From positions 1 to 64,000 of the forward strand of contig CAYWPC010000008.1 in assembly GCA_964460075.1 (NCBI GenBank): a DNA stretch of 64,000 nt. The letters run 5' to 3'. A model generated the notes under the pieces. The model had not been told where the DNA came from. It made no database searches and saw only the letters and a list, made by a program, of their open reading frames with translations. Below are positions 51,841 through 60,637 of this stretch, piece after piece (within the stretch, counting starts at the first letter, position 1; every line of letters starts with the position of its first letter). A program made the position numbers and the translations under genes. The DNA is from JAMBLL01 sp964460075. GTDB taxonomy: Bacteria > Actinomycetota > Acidimicrobiia > Spongiisociales > UBA5794.

Positions 51841-53991
51841 ATGCCATTCACGAACTTCCACTTCGAAATAGACGACCATGGCGTAGCGACCGTGCTGATC
51901 GACCGGCACGACGAATCGATGAACACCATTGGCGAGGAACTGCTACACGAGCTCTCAGACGTGATCGACCGTCTCGAGGAGTCAGATGTCAAGGCGATCG
52001 TGATCGGATCTGCAAAGAAGGATTTCCTTGCAGGAGCAGACATCCGCATGTTCAGCAACGTGTCGTCTGCAGATGAGGTCGTCGATGCGCTCAAGGCGCT
52101 CCACAACGTCTTCGATCGAATCGAAGATCTCCACACGGTCGCAGGAAAGCCCGTTGTTGCTGCCATCGACGGCGCCTGCCTTGGAGGTGGCCTCGAACTC
52201 GCTCTGACCGCCTCCACGCGGATCTGCACGAACAGTTCCGCTACACAGCTCGGCCAGCCAGAGGTGCAACTCGGGCTCATCCCCGCCGGGGGCGGCACAC
52301 AGCGCCTGCCTGAGCTCATTGGTCTCGCTGCGGGCCTTGAGATGATCGTCGCAGGCAAGCCAGTGCGACCTCGCAAAGCACGAAAGCTAGCTCTTGTCGA
52401 CGAGGTCGTCCCCGTCGAGGTACTTCTCGATGTGGCGAGGACGCGAGCTCGTGATGCAATCGACCAAGAGCCGCCCGAACGCGTCATCGCGCTCAACGTC
52501 TCGCCTGGCAACTTGCAGAAGCTCGTCCTTGAGAAGAATCCTGCTGGCCGCAAACTGCTGTTCAAGAAGGCCACAGACATGATGATGAGCCGAACCGGTG
52601 GCCACTACCCAGCTCCCCAACGCGCCATCGAGGCAATCCGCATCGGAGCCGAACAAGGGCGCGCAGCCGGGGTTGCAGCCGAAATACGGTTCTTTGCTGA
52701 GTTGGTTCTCACACCCGAGTCTGAGGCGCTCCGCTCAATCTTCTTCGCAACACAAGAGCTGAAGGCCGACACCGGCGTGGACGGTGACGTCAAAGCACGA
52801 GACGTCAAGCACGTCGCCGTTCTCGGAGGAGGCCTCATGGGCGGAGGAATCGCCGCGGTGTCCGCCGTGAATGCAGGTGCCATCGTACGCATCAAGGAAG
52901 TCGACAATGCCGGGGTGGCACGTGGGCTCGGCTACGTGTCCAAGGTCGTGGCCAAGCGAGCCAGGCGGCGTCGGATGTCACCATTCGAGGTCGAGAAGAT
53001 CATGAACAGGGTGAGTGGGTCTTCTAGCTGGGCCGGCTTCTCGAACACCGATATGGTGATCGAGGCTGTGTTCGAGGATCTCGACGTGAAGCGAACGATC
53101 CTTCAGGAGTCCGAAGCTGTAACGGGTCCCGACACCATCTTCGCGTCGAACACATCGTCACTCCCCATCACCGAGATCGCTGCGGTGGCTCAGCGCAAGG
53201 AGAACGTCGTCGGCATGCACTACTTCTCACCGGTCGAGAAGATGCCGCTCCTCGAGGTCGTGACAACGGATGCCACCAGCGATGAAGCGACAGCCACTGC
53301 GGTTGCCTTCGGCAAAGCTCAAGGCAAAACAGTCATCGTCGTCAATGACGGAACGGCGTTCTACACGACCCGAGTACTTGGACCGTATTCGAACGAAGCG
53401 GCATACCTACTCGAGGAGGGAGCCTCCATCGAGGATATCGACGGCGCTATGAAGGAATGGGGATTCCCCGTTGGGCCGTTGCTTCTCGCTGACGAGGTCG
53501 GCATCGATGTTGGCGCCCACATCGCCCTCATCCTCACCGACGCGTTCGGCGACCGGATGCGGGGACCGGCGATGATGGAGGGCTTGATCGCCGACAACCG
53601 AAAGGGTCGCAAGAACGGCAGGGGCTTCTATCTGTATGACAATGGTGAACGCAAAGGCGTCGACGAATCGGTGTATAGCGCCCTCGGACTCGGTCCACGG
53701 AGCCACGTCGACCAGCGTGACATCGCGCAACGAATGTCGCTTGCGTTCATCAACGAAGCCGCCCGCTGCCTCCAAGACGGTGTCCTGCGATCTGCCAGGG
53801 ACGGCGACATCGGTGCAGTCTTCGGCCTTGGTTACCCGCCGTTCCGCGGTGGGCCGTTCTGGACTGTTGACCACATCGGAGCAGACGTCGTCGTCGAGCA
53901 ACTGATCGTCCTCGCAGCCAAGCACGGTGACCGCTTCGAACCTGCGCAAATCCTTCGCGACCACGCAGCGTCAGGTGAGAACTTCAGGTAG
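51841..53991 (+). CDS. fadB: Fatty oxidation complex alpha subunit (enoyl-CoA hydratase / 3-hydroxyacyl-CoA dehydrogenase)
   Basis: 716 aa. Residues 1-300 are the crotonase hydratase domain (AGADIRMFSNVSSADEV, IDGACLGGGLELALTAS, PEVQLGLIPAGGGTQRLPELIG). From about 320 is the NAD-binding domain (VLGGGLMGGGIAAVSAVNAG near 326), with FASNTSSLPITEIA and MHYFSPVEKMPLLEVV holding the catalytic His, and two C-terminal helical domains (GPLLLADEVGIDVGAHI, GFYLYDNGERKGVD, GLGYPPFRGGPF). Encodes steps two and three of beta-oxidation, working with the thiolase just upstream as the trifunctional complex. Confidence 0.96.
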   Translation: MPFTNFHFEIDDHGVATVLIDRHDESMNTIGEELLHELSDVIDRLEESDVKAIVIGSAKKDFLAGADIRMFSNVSSADEVVDALKALHNVFDRIEDLHTVAGKPVVAAIDGACLGGGLELALTASTRICTNSSATQLGQPEVQLGLIPAGGGTQRLPELIGLAAGLEMIVAGKPVRPRKARKLALVDEVVPVEVLLDVARTRARDAIDQEPPERVIALNVSPGNLQKLVLEKNPAGRKLLFKKATDMMMSRTGGHYPAPQRAIEAIRIGAEQGRAAGVAAEIRFFAELVLTPESEALRSIFFATQELKADTGVDGDVKARDVKHVAVLGGGLMGGGIAAVSAVNAGAIVRIKEVDNAGVARGLGYVSKVVAKRARRRRMSPFEVEKIMNRVSGSSSWAGFSNTDMVIEAVFEDLDVKRTILQESEAVTGPDTIFASNTSSLPITEIAAVAQRKENVVGMHYFSPVEKMPLLEVVTTDATSDEATATAVAFGKAQGKTVIVVNDGTAFYTTRVLGPYSNEAAYLLEEGASIEDIDGAMKEWGFPVGPLLLADEVGIDVGAHIALILTDAFGDRMRGPAMMEGLIADNRKGRKNGRGFYLYDNGERKGVDESVYSALGLGPRSHVDQRDIAQRMSLAFINEAARCLQDGVLRSARDGDIGAVFGLGYPPFRGGPFWTVDHIGADVVVEQLIVLAAKHGDRFEPAQILRDHAASGENFR

Positions 53992-54005
53992 GCAACCACA
54001 CGGCT

Positions 54006-54131
54006 TCACCTGGGCTGCTGACCTTCGGCATGCCGTCTAGCGCGTTGCATTGCGCACCATTCGTGGAGAAAGTGCGCAATGGCATACGTCGAAAACAGCA
54101 CCAGGCCACCAAAGACAACGAGCGACATCAT
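54006..54131 (-). CDS. Possible 41-residue single-helix membrane protein
   Basis: A short frame with two adjacent ATGs (54131, 54128) after CTGAGGCC encodes a hydrophobic helix MMSLVVFGGLVLFSTYAIAH followed by a basic, polar tail ending QQPR. It fills part of the 214-base gap between fadB and the E2 gene. Topology is plausible for a small membrane protein, but the same bases contain a 10-bp hairpin and no homolog is known to me, so this is tentative. Confidence 0.3.
   Translation of the reverse strand: MMSLVVFGGLVLFSTYAIAHFLHEWCAMQRARRHAEGQQPR
54048..54081. terminator. Hairpin downstream of fadB
   Basis: Inverted repeat CATTGCGCAC / GTGCGCAATG with a 14-base loop, about 57 bases after the fadB stop. 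There is no T-run after either arm, so it may be a weak or factor-dependent terminator or an mRNA-stabilising hairpin. It overlaps the tentative small reading frame on the other strand. Confidence 0.35.
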
Positions 54132-54205
54132 GGCCTCAGCGTATCAACGTGGCTGACATCGCGACCCTGCGTCGCGACCATCTGTCATCGGTCTACTGTG
54201 GTGGA

Positions 54206-55375
54206 ATGCCGCACGAGTTTCGTCTTCCTGACATTGGCGAGGGCCTCACCGAGGCCGAGATCGTCCAGTGGTTTGTTTCTGAAGGTGACACCATCGAAGT
54301 GGATGCACCGGTCATCGAAATCGAGACTGCAAAGACATCGGTCGAGATCACGGCACCACACGCAGGAACCGTCCTCGCACTGGGCGGAGCACCGGGAGAC
54401 ACGATCAATGTCGGCGAGATCCTCTTCGTGGTCGGAGAGAAGGGCGAGACTGTGAAAGCACCCGTCGCCCTTTCAAGGGCGACGGCAGAGCGAGGAACGA
54501 GCGAGGCAGGGGGATCGTCGGTGGAACCCCCCTCGCCCGACGACTCGCTCGTCCCCCCTGAAAAGCCGACGGCAGGCGTCAAGGCCATGCCGGTTGTGAG
54601 GAAGCTCGCAGGGGAAAAAGGTGTCGACCTCACAACGATCGTAGGTACTGGTCCCGGCGGTGCCATCACGCGGGCGGACGTCGAGAGGAGGGCTCAGTCC
54701 GGTGCGGCCCAACAGGTCACACCGCTCAGCCGGAAGCGCAAGGCCATCGCCCGCCACATGGCCGAGTCGTGGGCGACGATCCCGCACGTCACGATCCAGG
54801 CAGACGTGAGGGCAGAGGAGCTCCTTGCTGCAAGAAAGCTCCGCGCCTTCAAGGACTGGCCGATCGAGCCCCTCGTTGCCATGGCGGTACTCCCGCTTCT
54901 CAAGCGGTATCGCGAATTCAACGCATCGATGCACGGCGACGCTGTTGCATACAGGGACCGCTACAACCTCGGCTTCGCGATTGATACCGAGGCGGGGCTC
55001 ATGGTCGTCGTCGTCAAAGATGCGGACCAGCTGTCATTCGACGAGATCGCTACCGATTTCGAACGCCTGAAAGTCGCAGCCCTCGCCGGGACGCTCACGC
55101 CAGGTGAGGTCACAGGCGGCACGTTCACGATCTCAAACATCGGCGCACTCGGTGGAGGCCACGGCACGCCGATCATCCCTGTGGGAACAACGGCGATTCT
55201 GTCGATCGGAAGGGCGAAGGAGGTACCGGTCGCAGACGAGGGGGTGCTCGCATTGGGATTCGTCGCCCCTATCGACCTGTCATTCGACCATCGCCTCATC
55301 GATGGCAGCCTCGGCCAGCGCTTCCTCAACGACCTCGTCACTAATCTCACTGACGTCGCGGTCATGCGTGTGTGA
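54206..55375 (+). CDS. 2-oxoacid dehydrogenase E2 (dihydrolipoamide acyltransferase)
   Basis: 389 aa. One lipoyl domain (1-78) with the lipoylated Lys43 in EIETAKTSVEI; a Pro/Ser-rich linker; a peripheral-subunit-binding domain (about 132-168: AMPVVRKLAGEKGVDLTTIVGTGPGG); and the catalytic acyltransferase core from about 175, with the active-site His362 in DHRLIDG. Likely the branched-chain or a similar 2-oxoacid complex. E1 and E3 genes are not adjacent in the window. ATG at 54206 directly precedes PHEFRLPDIGEGLTEAEI. Convergent with gcvP, eight bases apart. Confidence 0.93.
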   Translation: MPHEFRLPDIGEGLTEAEIVQWFVSEGDTIEVDAPVIEIETAKTSVEITAPHAGTVLALGGAPGDTINVGEILFVVGEKGETVKAPVALSRATAERGTSEAGGSSVEPPSPDDSLVPPEKPTAGVKAMPVVRKLAGEKGVDLTTIVGTGPGGAITRADVERRAQSGAAQQVTPLSRKRKAIARHMAESWATIPHVTIQADVRAEELLAARKLRAFKDWPIEPLVAMAVLPLLKRYREFNASMHGDAVAYRDRYNLGFAIDTEAGLMVVVVKDADQLSFDEIATDFERLKVAALAGTLTPGEVTGGTFTISNIGALGGGHGTPIIPVGTTAILSIGRAKEVPVADEGVLALGFVAPIDLSFDHRLIDGSLGQRFLNDLVTNLTDVAVMRV

Positions 55376-55383
55376 CCGGTCGC

Positions 55384-58233
55384 TCAATCCTCGTAATCCT
55401 CGACCGGTGGGCAGGCACAAAACACGTTGCGATCGCCGTATGCGTTGTCGATGCGCCCAACCGGCACCCAGTATTTCCACTGACGAAGGCTTGCGACCGG
55501 GTACCCAGCCTGCTCCCTCGTGTAGGGACGAGACCATTGCTCGACCATGAGATCTTCTGCTGTGTGCGGGGAGTTCGCCAGCGCAGATTCCTCCGCAGAC
55601 ACCTCACCAGCCGCGACAGCGTCGATCTCAGCCTTGATCGCAATCATCGCGTCAACGAATCGATCGATTTCGTATTTCGACTCTGACTCGGTCGGCTCGA
55701 CCATCAACGTGCCCGCAACCGGGAACGACATCGTCGGGGCGTGAAAGCCGAAGTCGATAAGACGCTTGGCGATGTCCTCATTGGTGATCCCTGTATCGTG
55801 CTCGATACCACGGATGTCAATGATGCATTCATGGGCGACGAGGCCACCGGGTCCTGTGTAGAGGACCCGGTAGTGCGGCGCGAGGCGTTTAGCAATGTAG
55901 TTGGCATTCAGGATCGCGGTCTCTGTCGACCTTCTGAGCCCGAGCGGCCCGAGCATTGCAATGTACATCCACGATATTGCAAGCACGCCTGCCGATCCCC
56001 ACGGAGCCGACGACACGGCGTGGCGCTCGCCGTCCACACCCGAGAGATTCGGCACGAGGCCGTGGCCTGGCAAGTACGGAGCAAGATGCGCCTTCACACC
56101 GATCGGGCCGACGCCAGGGCCACCCCCACCGTGTGGGATAGCAAACGTCTTGTGTAGGTTGAGATGCGAAACGTCGGAGCCAAACGATCCCGGTTCGGCA
56201 ATGCCAACCATTGCATTGAGGTTGGCGCCGTCGAGATACACCTGCCCACCGTGACGATGCACGATATCGCAGATCTCGACGATCGACTCCTCAAACACAC
56301 CATGTGTTGACGGGTAAGTGACCATGATCGCCGCCAGACGGTCCGCGTTGGCCTTGGCCTTCTCTTCGAGATCAGCCACATCGATATTGCCGCGATCGTC
56401 ACATGAGACAACGACGACCTTCATCCCTGCCATCACAGCCGAAGCTGGGTTCGTGCCATGGGCTGAGGACGGAATCAGACACACATCGCGATGTGGCTCA
56501 CCGTTCGCTTCGTGGTAGCCGCGGATCGCGAGCAGTCCAGAGAATTCTCCTTGGGCACCAGAGTTCGGCTGAACCGATACGGCGTCGTAGCCGGTGATCG
56601 AAGCCAGCCACGATTCCAGTTCGTCAATGATCTCGAGATAGCCGCTCGCCTGGTCGAGTGGCACGAAAGGGTGCATATCGGTGAACTCCGGCCATGTGAT
56701 CGGTGCCATCTCTGCCGAGGCGTTGAGCTTCATCGTGCAAGACCCGAGTGGGATCATCGAGCGGTCCAGGGCAATGTCTTTGTCCTGGAGGCGACGCAGG
56801 TAGCGCAGCATCTCCGTCTCTGAGCGGTATCGGTGAAACGTCGGGTGCTCGAGGAAGGTGGAAGTTCGCGTCAGACCTTTCGGGATCCCGGACGCTGTGT
56901 CGACAGCGGGCGTGGCGTCGACACCGAATATGTGGCAGAGAGCGTCAATGTCTGCCTCTGTGACGGTCTCGTCAAGGGATACGCCGACGGTCGTGCTGTC
57001 GACGGGACGAAGGTTGATCGTGTGCTGTCGTGCCTTCGCAAGGGTCGCATCTGCATCCAGCACCTTCACCGTGAGCGTGTCGAACCACGAATCGTTGGTG
57101 ATACTCACCCCGCCTGCGATGAGGCGGGCAGCGAGCTGGTTCGTCCACCCGTGGATTCGTTCCGCAATCTCAGTGATCCCTTCTGGCCCGTGGTACGCAA
57201 CGTACAAACCTGCCATGACGGCGAGCAGCACCTGTGCCGTGCAGATATTTGAGGTCGCCTTGTCCCTCCGGATGTGCTGTTCGCGAGTTTGGAGCGTCAA
57301 GCGCAGGCCAGTTCTCCCTGCAGAGTCGACCGATACCCCGACGAGACGCCCAGGCATCGATCGCTTGTGGGCATCGCGCGTCGCCATGAACGCTGCGTGC
57401 GGCCCGCCGAACATCAGCGGAACGCCGAAGCGTTGCGATGAACCGATTGCCACGTCGGCGCCAAGCTCACCCGCGGGTATGAGAAGGGTTGACGCGAGCA
57501 GGTCGGTTGCAACGGCGACGAGGGCGCCTGCCTCGTGTGCACTCTCGATGATTGGCGCGATGTCGGGTATGCGGCCGGATGAACCCGGATACTGGAGCAG
57601 GACCCCGAACACAGCGCTCGGGTCTAGGTCCGTCTCGGGGTCCCCTACGATGATTTCGAAGCCGAGCGGAATCGCACGCGTCGTAACGACGTCGATGGTC
57701 TGTGGGTGACAGTCACGGTCGACGAAGAATGCTGTGTTCTTGTTGTTGCGACCGACCCGCTTGATGAGCGTCATCGCCTCCGCCGCAGCAGTGCCCTCGT
57801 CGAGCAGGGACGAGTTCGCGATCTCGAGGCCTGTCAAATCGGTCACTGCCGTTTGGAAGTTCAGGAGCGCCTCGAGGCGTCCCTGGGATATCTCGGGCTG
57901 GTACGGCGTGTAGGCGGTGTACCAGCCAGGGTTCTCAAGAACGTTGCGCTGAATGACGCCAGGCGTGGTCGTGCCGTAGTACCCCATGCCGATGAGCGAT
58001 CGGTACACGACGTTGTTGTCTGCGGCGCGCCTGATGCGCGTAAGGGCGTCGACCTCGCTCAATGGGCCATCGACAGACGGCAGCCGGTGCGAACGAATCG
58101 TCTCTGGCACTGCAGCGTCGATGAGGGCGTCGAGTGTTGGATGCCCTACGACCTCGAGCATGGATGCAAGATCGGCCATCCTCGGTCCGATGTGACGCGA
58201 TGCGAAGGCTCCGAGTTGGGGGTTTGCTGACAT
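55384..58233 (-). CDS. gcvP: Glycine dehydrogenase (decarboxylating), P-protein
   Basis: 949 aa, the fused bacterial form. N-terminal half: FASRHIGPRMADLASML and MGYYGTTTPGVIQRNVLENPGWYTAYTPYQPEISQGRLEALLNFQT. C-terminal half: MIPLGSCTMKLNASAEM, SGAQGEFSGLLAIRGYH and the PLP Lys695 in NLHKTFAIPHGGGGPG. It decarboxylates glycine and passes the aminomethyl group to the H-protein lipoyl arm. ATG at 58233 has GAGGAGC upstream. gcvT and gcvH are absent here. It is controlled by a tandem glycine riboswitch immediately upstream. Confidence 0.97.
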   Translation of the reverse strand: MSANPQLGAFASRHIGPRMADLASMLEVVGHPTLDALIDAAVPETIRSHRLPSVDGPLSEVDALTRIRRAADNNVVYRSLIGMGYYGTTTPGVIQRNVLENPGWYTAYTPYQPEISQGRLEALLNFQTAVTDLTGLEIANSSLLDEGTAAAEAMTLIKRVGRNNKNTAFFVDRDCHPQTIDVVTTRAIPLGFEIIVGDPETDLDPSAVFGVLLQYPGSSGRIPDIAPIIESAHEAGALVAVATDLLASTLLIPAGELGADVAIGSSQRFGVPLMFGGPHAAFMATRDAHKRSMPGRLVGVSVDSAGRTGLRLTLQTREQHIRRDKATSNICTAQVLLAVMAGLYVAYHGPEGITEIAERIHGWTNQLAARLIAGGVSITNDSWFDTLTVKVLDADATLAKARQHTINLRPVDSTTVGVSLDETVTEADIDALCHIFGVDATPAVDTASGIPKGLTRTSTFLEHPTFHRYRSETEMLRYLRRLQDKDIALDRSMIPLGSCTMKLNASAEMAPITWPEFTDMHPFVPLDQASGYLEIIDELESWLASITGYDAVSVQPNSGAQGEFSGLLAIRGYHEANGEPHRDVCLIPSSAHGTNPASAVMAGMKVVVVSCDDRGNIDVADLEEKAKANADRLAAIMVTYPSTHGVFEESIVEICDIVHRHGGQVYLDGANLNAMVGIAEPGSFGSDVSHLNLHKTFAIPHGGGGPGVGPIGVKAHLAPYLPGHGLVPNLSGVDGERHAVSSAPWGSAGVLAISWMYIAMLGPLGLRRSTETAILNANYIAKRLAPHYRVLYTGPGGLVAHECIIDIRGIEHDTGITNEDIAKRLIDFGFHAPTMSFPVAGTLMVEPTESESKYEIDRFVDAMIAIKAEIDAVAAGEVSAEESALANSPHTAEDLMVEQWSRPYTREQAGYPVASLRQWKYWVPVGRIDNAYGDRNVFCACPPVEDYED

Positions 58234-58261
58234 CGGCTGCTCCTCAGGGTACGACGAAACT

Positions 58262-58435
58262 CGTGCCCCGTCTGTCGTACAACCTGAGAGATTCACCGCC
58301 CTACAGCGGCTTTCACCTTCGGTGAGGGGTCTGCCCTGCTTTCCAGAGGTGCCTCTTCCTCGCGGTCCTTGTGCCTGAGAGATTCCCGGGACGGTTGCTC
58401 CTTCGGCGCCGGCCTGCCGACTCTCCCGCGAGGCG
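58262..58435 (-). promoter_or_regulatory. Tandem glycine riboswitch upstream of gcvP
   Basis: On the minus strand two glycine aptamers lie in series. The first (about 58432-58362) has GGGAGAG, then GCCGAAGGAGCAA, and closes with AATCTCTCAGGCA. The second (about 58352-58262) has CTCTGGAAAGC, then CACCGAAGGTGAAA, and closes with GAATCTCTCAGGTTG. These are the conserved P1/P3 segments of the gcvT-type element. The linker is about ten bases, and the gcvP ATG lies about 30 bases after the second aptamer. Glycine binding would switch on gcvP expression. Confidence 0.95.
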
Positions 58436-58464
58436 TCACCAGCCCCCAAAGCGTACCAGTTCCC

Positions 58465-58550
58465 CACCCCGATCTGGACTCTTGCGTAGATAGCCGCAAC
58501 ATGTTGCGGCTATCTACGCAAGACACCGGGGGAGAGTGTGCAACGCTAGG
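58465..58550 (+). repeat. Palindromic element copy 2
   Basis: Perfect 44-bp palindrome at 58480-58523 around CCGCAACATGTTGCGG, with left flank CACCCCGATCTGGACTCT and right flank AGACACCGGGGGAGAGTGTGC, then a shared CTAGG at 58546-58550. Outer CCCCG and CGGGG arms also pair. Copy 3 at 60553 is identical through both flanks except for one extra G here and a four-base stretch before CTAGG. It sits between the gcvP riboswitch and the sigma gene, i.e. in a divergent promoter region. Confidence 0.92.
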
Positions 58551-58591
58551 GACTTCTCCAACGTGGATTGGGTGTGGGCGACAGGGACGAA

Positions 58592-59032
58592 ATGATCTAC
58601 AACACCCTCAGCGGAGAACTGGTCAGGTACGCAAGCGCACTCGTGGGCCCCGATGACGGCCCCGACCTGTTGTCTGCTGTGATCACGCGCGTGCTGAGCA
58701 AACGCTGCCTCTCGGATCTAGACGATCCCCGTATGTATCTCTTCAGGGCGATCGGCAACGAGGCGCGTTCCCACAAACGTCGCTACGCCAAACGGCAGGT
58801 CGTCAGGCTCGACATCCCGAGCACCGTCACCCCGGTGGAACTCGACACAGCACTTGATGCCGTGATGGACCTGCCCACGCAGCAACGCTCCGCCACCTAC
58901 CTGGTGTACTGGCTCGGCTACACACCGACCGAGGCCGCCGAGGCAATCGGCTGCAGACCTGGCACCGTGCGCCGCTACCTCTACCTGGCGAGGACCAAGC
59001 TCAAGGAGGTACTCGATGCCCCTCAGCGATGA
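58592..59032 (+). CDS. ECF-like sigma factor
   Basis: 146 aa. Region 2-like N-terminal part (LVRYASALVGPDDGPDLLSAVITRVLSKR, then DDPRMYLFRAIGNEARSHKRR) and a region 4 helix-turn-helix (LPTQQRSATYLVYWLGYTPTEAAEAIGCRPGTVRRYLYLARTKLKE). ATG at 58592 has AGGGACGA just upstream; in-frame GTG at 58574 and TTG at 58568 lie further up without a good site. The next gene starts 17 bases inside its 3' end, so they are tightly coupled. This pair is bracketed by palindromic element copies 2 and 3. Confidence 0.8.
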   Translation: MIYNTLSGELVRYASALVGPDDGPDLLSAVITRVLSKRCLSDLDDPRMYLFRAIGNEARSHKRRYAKRQVVRLDIPSTVTPVELDTALDAVMDLPTQQRSATYLVYWLGYTPTEAAEAIGCRPGTVRRYLYLARTKLKEVLDAPQR

Positions 59033-60545
59033 TCAATCCAGAGACATCTTCCGGAACGTCTTCGAGCACACCGACACGAAGGCGCAAGACGCTCCGCAAT
59101 GGTCTTGTATCCCGAAGCCTGTCACGACGCGGCCCGCACGATGGCGAGGCCCCACGATCGCTGTTGCAGCAGCAGCTGCCGTTCTCATCGTGGTGGGTAT
59201 CGCCGCGATCCCCTCGCCATGGTTCCGAGCTGCATCCTCCCCCGTGGGAGGGAGCGCCGAAGGATCTGCGGTGGCAGTCAGGGATGGCGTAGTCCTTGCC
59301 ATTGGTCTCGCGGACGACATCGGTGCTAACCAGTTCGAGCGCGTCGTTGAGGTGCTCACGACCGATCCTCGCGTGCTCGACTGGCGATACGTTGACAAGA
59401 CAGAGGCGTATGAGGAGGCGTTGATCCAGTGGGCCGGCAGCGAGAGCACGATGCGGGTACTCCGCGGGAACTCGAGTCTTCTCCCTGCGACCCTCCGGCT
59501 GCTCACCGCTAACCAGGCGGATGCGAAGGCAATCCAGGTTCTCGCTATGGAGACGTTCCCACCGCCGACGTCCGGCGTTATGGGCTCCGCCGCTTGGCGT
59601 GGCACGCTTGCGAGCCGTCAGCCAAGCATCTCGCTATCTGGTCTACACACCTACACCAGCGAGGAGCATGGCTTCGAGATCGCGTACCCGGTCGACTGGT
59701 ACCAGGCCGATGAGATCCTCGCTCCCGGCTTGACGTCGCCACCTCAACAGATCGAAGAAGTGTTGTCGCTTGGTACCTATCCGCTCCGCCCTGGTGCATC
59801 ACGTTGCCCGAACATCCCTGAGAATGCCCTGCTGGATCTCGGACCCGAAGATGTCCTCATCTCGATCGTCCTCGGCAACGGGAGTGGCGACGCTCCATGG
59901 CCGAACGCATTCGGTCCCGACAGCTTCCTCCCGACAGATGTGCCGATCGACGCTCAGACCTGTATCGGCCAACCAGATCTGGATGCCCGATGGGGGTCCT
60001 TCGATCTCGACGGTCGAGGCGTTGACATATTCGTAGCATTCGGGAAGTTCGCCACTCCGGAGAAGCGGATACAGACATGGCAGGTCCTTGACTCGTTCAC
60101 ATGGACGTCCCTCAGGTGGGAGGCAATGTCCACCACTACCACGACGGCGCCACCGACGGCCTGCCCAGTCACCATCCCTCCCCAACCGGGGCTCGCGCCA
60201 CCAGTCGGGTACCCGGCAACACCTGCGTTCGGGGTCTGGTTCGGGACGGAGGAGCTTTGGACCGTGCTCGAAGTTGACGGCAACTACAGACCGCGCAAGA
60301 CCGTGCTTTGGAGCATCAACTTCCCTGGCGGGGCAGAGGAGGAGCGTCCCAGAGTTGACGTCACATGGACGCGAATCGACGTTCTCGGCGAACCAATCTC
60401 GAATGAAGCTGCGGCGACGAACGCCTACACGCCGGAAGACGGCAACTTCATGATCGCAGGCATCGACCCAGACGAGCAAGGCTGCTGGCAGGTCAGGGCC
60501 ACCTACAAGGGTGCCACGCTCACCTATGTATATCTCGTACCGTAG
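59016..60545 (+). CDS. Membrane protein with FtsX-like extracellular domain, partner of the sigma factor
   Basis: 509 aa. A 45-residue cytoplasmic N-terminus, one membrane helix (about 47-65, IAVAAAAAVLIVVGIAAIP) and a large extracytoplasmic part. Residues about 90-180 resemble the FtsX extracellular domain: GVVLAIGLADDIGANQFERVVEVLTTDPRVLDWRYVDKTEAYEE, with SSLLPATLRL. A middle domain (about 205-370) and a Thr/Pro linker (MSTTTTTAPP) lead to a C-terminal beta-rich domain. Overlap with the sigma gene suggests the short cytoplasmic tail acts as an anti-sigma factor responding to the envelope through the FtsX-like sensor (inference). The FtsX similarity was judged by eye. Confidence 0.75.
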   Translation: MPLSDDQSRDIFRNVFEHTDTKAQDAPQWSCIPKPVTTRPARWRGPTIAVAAAAAVLIVVGIAAIPSPWFRAASSPVGGSAEGSAVAVRDGVVLAIGLADDIGANQFERVVEVLTTDPRVLDWRYVDKTEAYEEALIQWAGSESTMRVLRGNSSLLPATLRLLTANQADAKAIQVLAMETFPPPTSGVMGSAAWRGTLASRQPSISLSGLHTYTSEEHGFEIAYPVDWYQADEILAPGLTSPPQQIEEVLSLGTYPLRPGASRCPNIPENALLDLGPEDVLISIVLGNGSGDAPWPNAFGPDSFLPTDVPIDAQTCIGQPDLDARWGSFDLDGRGVDIFVAFGKFATPEKRIQTWQVLDSFTWTSLRWEAMSTTTTTAPPTACPVTIPPQPGLAPPVGYPATPAFGVWFGTEELWTVLEVDGNYRPRKTVLWSINFPGGAEEERPRVDVTWTRIDVLGEPISNEAAATNAYTPEDGNFMIAGIDPDEQGCWQVRATYKGATLTYVYLVP

Positions 60546-60552
60546 ATACCAA

Positions 60553-60637
60553 CACCCCGATCTGGACTCTTGCGTAGATAGCCGCAACATGTTGCGGCTA
60601 TCTACGCAAGACACCGGGGAGAGTGTGCGGTCCTAGG
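60553..60637 (+). repeat. Palindromic element copy 3
   Basis: Perfect 44-bp palindrome at 60568-60611, identical to copy 2 and in the same orientation, with the same left flank CACCCCGATCTGGACTCT and right flank AGACACCGGGGAGAGTGTGC. It begins eight bases after the stop of the FtsX-domain gene. Its distal CTAGG (60633-60637) contains the stop codon of the convergent flippase-like gene. Confidence 0.92.
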
